Source: Amoebophrya sp. A120
Taxonomy: Eukaryota; Sar; Dinophyceae; Syndiniales; Amoebophryaceae
DNA length: 64,000 nucleotides
Assembly (NCBI GenBank): GCA_905178155.1
Contig: CAJINV010000011.1
Location: 1,447,216-1,511,215 of the forward strand
Direction: 5' to 3'
Under the pieces are notes generated by a model. It was not told where the DNA came from, did no database searches, and worked only from the letters and a program-made list of their open reading frames with translations. This document shows, one piece after another, positions 54,980-64,000 of the stretch. The translations under genes were made by a program, and so were the position numbers. How positions within the stretch are numbered: the first letter of the stretch is position 1; every line of letters starts with the position of its first letter.

Positions 54980-57900
54980 ATGTCGGGAACCGGTACACAA
55001 AACGACCCAATAGTCTTGTCCGACTCGGACGACGACGACAATAACAACAACCAACAGCCTCTCGGTAATGGAGGGGATGATGGGTCAGACGGCGATGACG
55101 GTAGTTCTCCATCCCTACAGCAAGAGGAGGAGGACTCAGAAGAGGAGGAGTCTGATGAGGAAGAGCCTGAGTCAGTCTTCGAGGAAGGGGACCCAGACGA
55201 GCAAAATGCGCCTGGTTTGTCACCACCCGACGAAGAAAATAGCGGGGAGGCCACTCCAATAGCGGATCAGTCTCCGTTCGCCGCGGTAGTACCTGGGCAG
55301 CAGCAGCAGCAGCAATCAGCAGCAGCGCCGGCGGTCATAGATGCAGCCTTATCATCCTTGCCTCCCATGGGCGACGTAGCGGACGCACTCGCCGCGCATT
55401 ATCAAATGTAAAAATGTCTGGGTCTGAAAGGTTAGAACTTGTCATGCTAAATCTGAACGATGCAAAAATCTGTGTTGCGTGAGTACCAAAAGCTGTCCGC
55501 TTTTGACCAAGTGGAAAGGGAGTTTCTCATGCAGGAAAGGCATGATAGAGACCTCAAAAGATCTGTCATGTTGGGTCTCGCATTCCAGACCTCATGAGTC
55601 ATGGAAAACCTGCATCACAAATCTTGCATTCTTCCAGACCCAGACATTTTTACATTTGATACGCATTTTCTGTCTCCCAAATGGCAAGCGGAACACGCCG
55701 CGGGTCGTGTAGAAGTCCTCTCGGGAACAGGAGCAGGAGGAGCTGCAGTCGCTTCCTCCAGCTCCAGCTCGAGCCACGTGCTGTTTGGCGCGCAGCTGAC
55801 CGGTGGCAGTAGTTCATCATCTGGGGGCCAAAAATCTACAGCGCTGTTGTTTCAAAAGGAAGAGACGCGCCATCGGCACAGAAGCGGCGTGCATGAGCGA
55901 CCTGGTCTTGAACAACAACAAGCGGTACTAGAAGTAGAACCCAGAACTGGTTCCAATGTGTTGTTCAGCGCGCTTGCTGCTTCGACGTCGTCGTCGTCTG
56001 CGGGCAATGTGACTGGAGCCTCCACTTCTAACGCGGGAGCAAATGTCGCCGGCGATATTACCTCCGGAGCAGGTACGCAAATTTGAAATACACTTGCAGC
56101 ACTGCTGCCCCACTATTTTAGTTTTTGGCTTAGTGATCATGTGGTAGAAATCAGTCGTCTTGCCCTCGTGCAGAATATTTTGCAGGACGCTGTCATGGAC
56201 GCGTCATTATCCTATCGCCTGTACCATCGTGCATCATGTTATACACGACGGCGCACTGAGAGTTGATAGGTCAACCTCGCACGTACTCAGCAACTTCAAA
56301 AGCAAAAATCGCATTCAATTTTCATTTACGATTTAATATTTACAGCACCAGCTGCTTCGCCGCCACCGGAAGACGAAGAGAACGAAGGGATAAAATCTGC
56401 TGCTGCCAGCGCCGGCAGCAGCGACTCTTCCGTCGCTCACCACGTGGAAGAGGCGGACGCTGAGCTCGCGAGCCAGCAACGTGGTCCAGAAGCCTCCCTC
56501 ACAGGGGTCAAACTTGACCCATCACCACAAATTGCTGGCACAACCAGTCTGTTCGCTGCGGTGGAAGCAAGTAAAGCGCCACTAGGTGGAGCAGCAGCAG
56601 GCGCGGCCGCCTCCAGCTCCTCCGCAGGTTCTCGTGCCCAGATTGACGTTGCCGTGGTCACACAGAATACCCCGCACTTCGGGCCGATGCTGGACATGGA
56701 AAACGAAAGCCTCGACGACAAGCTTCTGCGCGAGAGGATAAACAACTTGAGTGAGTTGCGACCGAATCCGAATAGCCAGGATCGGTTGCCGCCACCTCCT
56801 GCAGCGTCAACATCTAGCGGAGGAGGAGCTGTAGCACCAGCTGCAACTACTCCTGCATCGGCAGGATCAACATCTTCAAACGCGAATGCGGATGAGCAGC
56901 AAATCCAGCTGTTGACCAAGATCATGGCCAAGGAGCCAAGGTTATTGCCGCAAAATCTCCTTCCGAACAGCAGCAGTTCCTCCGGCGAAGACCACGACGA
57001 GGTTCTTGCGCCGGCGGGGTCTCCTGGAAACACAAATGTCATGCAGCTCATCCCAAATACCGGCACCGCCAAGAAAGCTTCACCCGACATCAACACGATG
57101 AAAGGTGGACCACCCGCAGTAGTTTCAGCAGACTTGGCGCGGTCCCCGTTTTCCATGATTTCTGCGAACGACCCGAGAAACCAGGCACTCAAGTTCGAAC
57201 AGATCGGCGGATCATCCTCGTCCTCCGCGATTATCGCCGATGCTGTGATGCAGGACGCCGAGAATAAAGAGAAGTCTTCAGCTGCAGGCGATATAATTCC
57301 AGAGGAAGAACTCCTTCCTGCTGCGAAGAGGGCAAAAATCGCGGACGATGATGAAAATGCAGCTTCCGGATCTTCTAATGCCGCCGCTGATGACCGACTC
57401 GGCGGAGCGAGTTCTGCTTCGTCTGATTTCGGCGGAGGTGGTACTAGCGCAGCTAACATGATAGCCAGCCCAAGCCCGGAAGAGGAGATTTCGAAATCAG
57501 GAGGAGCCGATGGCGATACTGCAATGCTGCAGGGAGGAGAACAACTACAGCAGCTAGTACAGCCTCCTGCATCCTCGATGTCCCGCGACGGCCTGACACT
57601 CTCCGAGAAACTCCCCCCTCCGTTGTTTTCGGCCCGAAGTTACCAGGCGTTCAGTACGGAAAAAAGCATTTTGCCGGGGACGATAACCTCCGCCGAAGGT
57701 GGTGGCGCAGGAACGTCGGCACTTAGTCAGCCAGGAGCCGGAGCCTCGTCTTCAAGCAGTATGAACAATCTGTTGTTCTCAGCCGGTGCGCCCGCAAATC
57801 TCAATCTTCCATCCGACTTGCTGCCGAACAAAACTACGAGTTCCGATAAAAATAATTCCTCTCATCTCTTCCTTGCGCTCAACGCCTCTGCGAGAGTTTC

Positions 57901-60900
57901 CACAAACAGCAAGAACAGCCTCGCAGCTGGCGGTGGCGCGGAGGGGTCGCAAACCCCAAAAGGAGCTGCCTCCAAAGAGGACAAAAACAAGCCGCTCCCA
58001 CGGAACAGCATGCAGGCGCGGATCATGGAGCTGGCGCACCCCGTGCTGGACGAAGAGGCGCTCACCAGTTTAACGAAAGACGAGCTGCAAGAAAAAGTCC
58101 GCAAGATGCACCGGGAAAGACAACTATTGGTCGACAAGTTTCGGAGAATCCAAGCTGCTGACCGGACGCGAAGCAAAATCAGCATTGCACCCTTGACGCC
58201 CGTGTTGGAGCAGACGAATGATGTTGACCAGAAGATGAATCTCACACCAAATCTCAACACCTCCGGCATTGCTGCAGCCTCTAGTAGCCAGCTCGTGACG
58301 GAATTGCAAGCGAGAATCGCCGAGCTGGAGCAAATCGTCGCGAAGAATCGGGCGGATTTGAGCAAAAAAGACCAGGAATTTGAGAAAAAGCTGCAAGAGG
58401 CAACGGGGAACTTAAACGCCAAGATTCGTCAATTGGAGCAAGAAAACCAAACTGCTTCCAACGGCTACCAACAAGTAAAAGAGGAAAGGGACGCGTTGCA
58501 TCAGAAATTGACCAACACAGAGAAGCACATGCAGGAGCTGAAGGAGTCGAACAAAAAAAGCCGCGAAGAATCGCACAAACTCCTGACCGAAGCGTTTGAA
58601 CAGCAGCAAACCTTGCGGGAATCCTTTGCTACCGCGAAAGCGGAACTCCAGCTGGAAAAGAACCGCTCTGCGGTTTGGAAGGGCGATTACGACATCGCGA
58701 ACGCGAATCTGCAGCGGAAAATCTCGGAGCAGCAGATGAGCGAGGCGAACGTCGGGGAGCAGTTGTTGCGCTTGGACAAAATCGAGGCGGAAAACAAGGA
58801 GCTGCTGGACCAGGGCCAGAAACTCGCGTTTATCATCTGCCACTTGGTCAGAAGCAGCTCGACGCGACTGCGGAGCATGTTTCAGAACTATCATGGTACA
58901 ACTACAGGGACGATGAATGCTGGAGCTGCTGGGGGCCCCGCGTCATCGTCCAACCTGAATCTCGAGCAGCATAGAGTAGACGCTTTGCTAGCACGGGAAA
59001 TGTCCGCAGCGGGTGGTGACAACTCTGGAATCATGGATTTCGACGGAGTTCCGCTCGCCGCGACGCCAAGCGATCCGGCGACGCCGAGGTTGTTAGACCC
59101 GGCGCTGATGGAGGGAGCTTCGCCGGAAAGTCTGCTCGGCCGGTCTCCTGGAGAGGATAGCGAAATGGACGCTGCCAATGCGAACATGTTCTCCATTCTT
59201 AGGGATAACTACAACCGGAATCAAAATGCGGACGGCAACATGCCGGAAGACAGCGGGTCGTGGAGTATCCCGAACGAGTTGAAGAAAAGTATTCAAGAGA
59301 TCCTCAGGTTGGACATTCTTCCACGACAGGAGGAGCAGCAACAAACGACAACGACCACGACAATTCAACAAACGACGACATCTTCGACATACTATGAGCA
59401 GCAACAAAGCAGTACTAGAAATGGAATCCCCTCCAGCGACAAGGTGCAGTCCATCGCACTCTTAGCGGACTATCTGAAGCAGATCCAGGGTCTGAAGGAT
59501 AACCTAGAGAAAACCACCACCGAGCTTTCCGATAAAACCCATGAAAACGAGCGGTTGGGCAAGTCGTTCGGCGAGGCCAGGCAGCATTTGACAAAGCTCC
59601 TCGGGGATCACAAGCACACGAAGCAGCAGCACGAAAGTCTGAAGGAAAAGGTATGTGAGTGTTGTAACAACTGAAGCGACTTCGAGGTTCTTTCGTTATC
59701 GTTCTTGAAACCATCCATACATATTTCGCAGAAGTGTCCTCAGTGGTCTCCTGTCTCACAACTTCTTTTGCATCATGATGCACTTCGACGTCTTACAGGG
59801 AAATTCCGATAATATGTTTGTAGTCGTGTAAATCAAAATCAACACCTACCAGGTCGAGCTCCTCCGTACGGAACTGATCAAGTGGAAGTCCAATGCTAGC
59901 CAAAACCAAGATTTAGTTGATGTCTACGTGAAGCAAATCGAGGTCTGGCGCCACGAACTCCACCGCCTGCAGTCGCAACTCGCCATCGGTTCTGACCAGT
60001 GGCGCCCGACCCCCAGTCAGCAGATGAGCAAGATTTTGAACCCGAACAAGCACCAGCAACCCGTATCCGCGGCCAACGCTGCGGATTCGGTGGCTTTGTT
60101 CCTGGAGCGATACGATAGCGAGATCGCCGACAATTTGAAGTTAGTCGCGGAACTCCGGGCGCAGCTGCAGACTCTGACGTACGAGTCGAAAGTGTCGATT
60201 GAGAAGCTGAAAGCCACGAAAGACGAGCTGTTAGAGCACAACAACGAATTGGAAGAGCAGAAGCTCATCGCAGAAACGAAAGCGACGCAAATGGAAGAAG
60301 AAGTCGCCGACTTGCGCGACCGGGCGGAATTAGCAGAAAAAAGCTTCGGCGAAGTGGAAGCACAGAGACAGGAGCTGGAACGCCAGCTGTTTTTGGGAGG
60401 AAATGCTGGAGGGGGTGGAGCTGTGGTCGCAAGTTCATCTTTGAGCAAGCATAGTAATTTCGGCCAGACGACGGCGTTCGAGCAGGAAGTTGCCGGGCTG
60501 CAGCAAGGTACTTATAAATGGTTTGTTTCCTACTTATATCCTGTTTTTCTTTTTGAATTTGCCTTGTCGTGCCGACCAGTTTAGTTGTGCCACCATGACG
60601 GAGGATCATGTGTATTCCCGTTCTGATTCTTGTTTGAATTTGATTTCGCTGGTTAAACATCACATCACGATCATCCCTACCTACAGGCGGTTCCCAGTAC
60701 TTGACCTCCCGACAGCACGACGAGGTGATTGCCAAAGCCTTCAAAGCGCTGCGGCAGAAAGACGCCGAGATCGAAAATCTTCTAACCCAAGTGAGCAAAA
60801 CCCAGCTGGAAGCGGCGCAGTTCAAGGCCGACTACCAGTTGATCCAAACAAAAAACGATAAACTCACTTCCGAGAAGAAAGAGCTGGAATCCGAAAATTT

Positions 60901-63900
60901 ACACTTACTCCGTCCGAAGGTAGAAACCCTTGACCAAAAAGTGGTGCAGAAACAGGCGGAAATTCTCTCTTTGCGGAACGAGATGACGAGCACGCAGGAG
61001 AAGATCCGGTCGTTGCAAATGGAAGTAACGAGATTTCAGAGGCAAGAACTGGAGAGGGATGAGGAGTTGCAGAAGCACAAGAAAAAAGCGAATAAAGAAG
61101 TGATTGAAAAAGAAGAGCAGATCACTTTGCTCCAAGCAGAATTGCAAAACACGGAGGATAAGTGGAGAAAAGAGCTTTCCCTCCAGGCCAAGCAGATGGA
61201 GAATAAGGAAGATTTGATGCAACTCTACCGCCGCACGCAGGAGGAGCAGATTCAGCAGGACCAGAAGCGGAAAAGAGAGATTTCCGAACTGCAGGCACAG
61301 AAAATCGAAATCGAAAAAAAAGTGGACGCAGAAAAGGCGGTGAACGAAAGGTTTCGGGCGCATTTGGAATCGGTGGAAAAGGAGTTGGCGAAAGTGAAGG
61401 AGCAAGCCGCAACTGCTGCTAGCAGAGGTGGGAAGTCGCCAACTACAGGGAAACAAATTCATCTTGCTGGGCACAATAAAAAACACACTCCCCTTGATGA
61501 TGCCGAGGTGGAAAAAGAGTTGAATCAGCTGAAGGAGGAGAAAAAGAAGCTGAAAACGAATTTGGAAGAGGCAAATACGCAGAGACGGCTTCTACAGCAA
61601 GACTACGAAACTTTGCAGAAAAAGCTGAAGGATTCAGAGAAGCAGTGCGGAGATGTGGAGGTGATGCGCCAGGTCTTTGCGGAAAAAGCCGTGAAGCTGG
61701 AAAAGGATCTGCAAGAGAAGGAAAAAGAGCACCAGCAGTTCTTGAAATTGCAACAGGAGAAGGACGCGAAAATCGCGCTGTTGCAACAGCAACACGCTAG
61801 TAGTACCGCTGCAGCGAATTATGCGAAGGGTAGTACCAAAGGCGGAGCTGCGAGCAAGGGCGCAGCAGCTTCTTCTTCCTCCTCGTCTACCGCTGCAGCT
61901 AGAAGCAGTACGACCAAAGGTGGTGGAGCCGCAGCAGGCAAACCAGGAGGAGGTCAGCATGTACTTCAACAGGCCGCTGCTGCGCAACAGAAAGTTGGTG
62001 CTCGTGCAGATGATGAAGATGAACCAGTTCCGCAGGGCGACTCCGCGGATATCATCATCGAAAAGAACAGGAAGATCACGGCGTTGGAGAAACAAGTGAA
62101 GGAAGCGCAGGACCAACTGAAAGTGTTGAAACACCGCGACCAGAAGGCGAACAAGGTGCAAAACGAGCTGGCCGCAGACAAGGCGTTGTTGGAAGAGCAA
62201 AGGAACGCATTGGAGAAGCGCTTGCAGCAATCGCTTCAGGAATTGAAGAAGGAAGCGGAGAGGAGGACGAACACCAGTGATCTTGGTGGGACGAGTGGTG
62301 CTCCTGCTTCAAGTTCCGCGTCCTCGGCTGCTGTCCTACTTCCAGGTGATTCATCTAATGCTGGGCAAGCAGCTCCACTTGCATCTTCCGCTCATCTCTC
62401 CTCTGCGTTATCCACAGAAGAGAAAGAAGACGCTTTGAATGAAGAACTTCTCCAGAAAGACGTGCAAGTCAAATCGCTCCAGCGCCAGTTGCAGCTCAAA
62501 AGGGTCGAAAACGACGAGCTCCGACTCCGATTTCGGAAAAAGCGCGACGCCGCGCACACTGCCGCAAGGCTCGACGGGTTGCTTGCTGCGGAGAATAACA
62601 CGGTGGAACAGGATAAGGACAACACTGCTGGTGGTTCTTCCTCTTCTTTCGCCGGCGGTGTGATCTCCCCTTCGAGTGGAAATCAGGCACAGCAACAAGC
62701 GAATATCGCACTACAAAATCAGAACCAGATCGCGTCTGCCACGACGGAACTGCGGCAAGCGATTGAGACGGAGTATCGGCAGGAGCTGGAGCTTTACAAG
62801 TCTGAGACGCAGAGCAAAATCGAGAAATTCCAAAAAGCCACGCAGGAGGGGAAGAAACACTCGACGGAGCTCACGAAAAAATTGGAATCCGAGTTGACCC
62901 GCCAGCAGGAGGAGGTGAAGGCGCAATTAGCGAAATCGGCGGAATTGGAGGAGGAAGTGGAACGACGGAAGGAAAAGTACCGGAAACTGCAGGAGGAATT
63001 GACGCAAACGCAAAGGGACGCGGAAGAACGGGTGCAACAGAAGTTGGCGGCGCAACACAGTGCTGAAGTGGAGCAACTGAAGGCGGAATTGGAAAGTATG
63101 AAGGGGAAACTGGCGGTTGCTGCACGTGTATCAGGACAACCCAGAAAAAGTTCTTCAGGTTCGGTTCATGCCGTTGATGTCGAAGGAGAAAAAGATCTCG
63201 CGGTTGTTGAAAAAGCGCAAACTCATTTTTCCGAGTCCAAAGAAGGTGATGAAGATGCTGTGGTCGCTGAAGTGGAAGAGGGGGAAGTCGCAGCACCTCC
63301 GGACGCAGCTCCCGATGAAGTTGCGATGGATGTGGACGCTGAAGTAGAGCAGCAACTACAGGAACAACCAAGAAACGAGGAGCAAGTTGTCGATGTCGCA
63401 GCTCAGGAGGGAGAAGTCGCTGCTGGCGCTGAAGCTGTTGCAGTACCAGAGATGGACGGTGAGCAGCAGGAACAGATTCTTGTTGGCACCGTTAACGAAC
63501 AGGAGTTGGATGACCCCGAAGAAGTAGACGCCGACAATATGGAAGTCGAAGTAGATGTTGTCGAAAGTAATCAGCACCTCCAAGTTCAAACAAGCACCGT
63601 CGCGGCCCGGGCTGGTGGTATTGAAGATAGTCACGATGCGGAATCCACGGCCAGGAAGACAACCCAAGTTTTTGCGCCAGACGAGGAAGCGTTGCTCGGC
63701 GGGGATGTCGAAGAGGAAGAGCAGCAAGGGAACGATGAGTTAGCGCCGCGACATGCTTCAGCTCAACAGCCGCGACAAACCGACCTCGCTGCGGCGATAA
63801 ATCTCCAAGACCAACAGGGCCTGCAGGAGCTGGTCGCAGCTCAGGTAGAAGGAGCTGCTGGTGTTGAAAAGCAAGAAGCAGAAACGTCAGCGGCCCCTCC

Positions 63901-64000
63901 TCCTCCTGCCGCCACGACCCAAGAATACGAAGTTGCAGCAACGCTCGAGATTCCACAAGTAGATCTTCCGTACGCAGAAGCCGAAAACAATGTCGAGGTA
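54980..64000 (+). CDS. Giant coiled-coil protein with N-terminal SIM-like motif, 3'-partial
   Basis: Model: join(54980-55399, 55667-56072, 56346-59650, 59853-60507, 60687->64000), 2700 codons, open at the window end. The first residues contain DPIVLSDSDDDD, a textbook SUMO-interaction pattern (hydrophobic then acidic), in an acidic Gln/Glu-rich stretch. Residues about 140-1000 are disordered with repeated LF motifs (VLFGAQL, VLFSALA, SLFAAVE, LLFSAGA, PLFSARS, LFLALNA). From about 58000 onward it is a long heptad-rich coiled coil broken by Ser/Ala/Gly loops, and the last 250 visible residues are acidic (Glu/Asp/Val/Ala). Length, coiled coil and acidic tail recall nuclear-basket TPR/Mlp proteins, but golgins, kinetochore or centrosomal proteins share this look, so the family is a guess. 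One introner and three GT-AG introns. Confidence 0.7.
55400..55661. mobile_element. Introner, family B, TSD CGCAT
   Basis: TSD CGCAT at 55395-55399 and 55662-55666. Ends TATCAAATGTAAAAATGTCT on both strands, running into GGGTCTG. The most symmetrical family B copy here. Excision gives GCC GCG CAT TTT CTG. Confidence 0.93.

Noticed and set aside
1-64000. tRNA, rRNA or spliced-leader RNA genes
   Set aside because: No cloverleaf-like or conserved RNA segment, and no dinoflagellate leader sequence was noticed by eye; a covariance-model scan was not possible.

Overview
This is eukaryotic nuclear DNA from a protist. Every well-supported gene is on the + strand. The proteins are rich in low-complexity sequence, and most genes are cut by introns. 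Many of those introns are miniature inverted-repeat elements (introners), which lie inside exons between 5-bp direct repeats. Together with mostly non-GT-AG junctions and co-oriented genes, this fits a dinoflagellate relative, most closely what is described for Amoebophrya (Syndiniales). The assignment is an inference. I saw no rRNA, and I did not recognise a tRNA or a dinoflagellate spliced leader.

Layout. 1-7043: an HflX/GTPBP6-type GTPase, 5' end outside the window, split by seven introners, one ordinary intron and one 2.8-kb insertion. 7044-10623: mostly a GC-rich, apparently non-coding island with a T-rich minisatellite. 10624-14607: a Tubby-domain protein. 14967-16057: a secreted EF-hand protein with a poly-C frameshift. 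16058-18558: diverged repeats and weak ORFs. 18559-21429: two short Ala-rich genes around a FAM133-like Lys/Ser-rich protein. 22396-27666: a coiled-coil protein with PGP (SHIPPO/STPG) repeats, probably axonemal. 28026-31852: a small gene broken by two serial insertions. 32273-34236: a transcription-type CDK. 34237-36768: a second GC-rich island. 36769-41537: an RGG/CSR-repeat protein broken by three serial insertions. 42720-45293: an intronless METTL21/FAM86-like methyltransferase. 46286-53459: an 11-exon ankyrin protein. 54980 to the window end: a 2700-codon coiled-coil protein with a SUMO-interaction-like N-terminus.

Two invasion systems stand out. (1) Eighteen introners of 114-306 bp, each with terminal inverted repeats beginning TAT or TAC and a 5-bp target duplication. 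Removing the element plus one duplication copy restores the frame in every gene and rebuilds conserved motifs: the CDK PSTAIRE-like helix, the HflX switch region, a PGPGRY repeat and the Tubby PRKI segment. (2) Six much larger insertions (about 0.7-2.8 kb, five of them wholly or partly GC-rich) in three genes. They are flanked by 39-56-bp near-perfect exon duplications, and removing one copy plus the insert again restores the frame. In two genes they are stacked in series at the same site. I do not recognise this second class.

Intron junctions are inferred from frame, repeats and motif continuity, not from transcripts.
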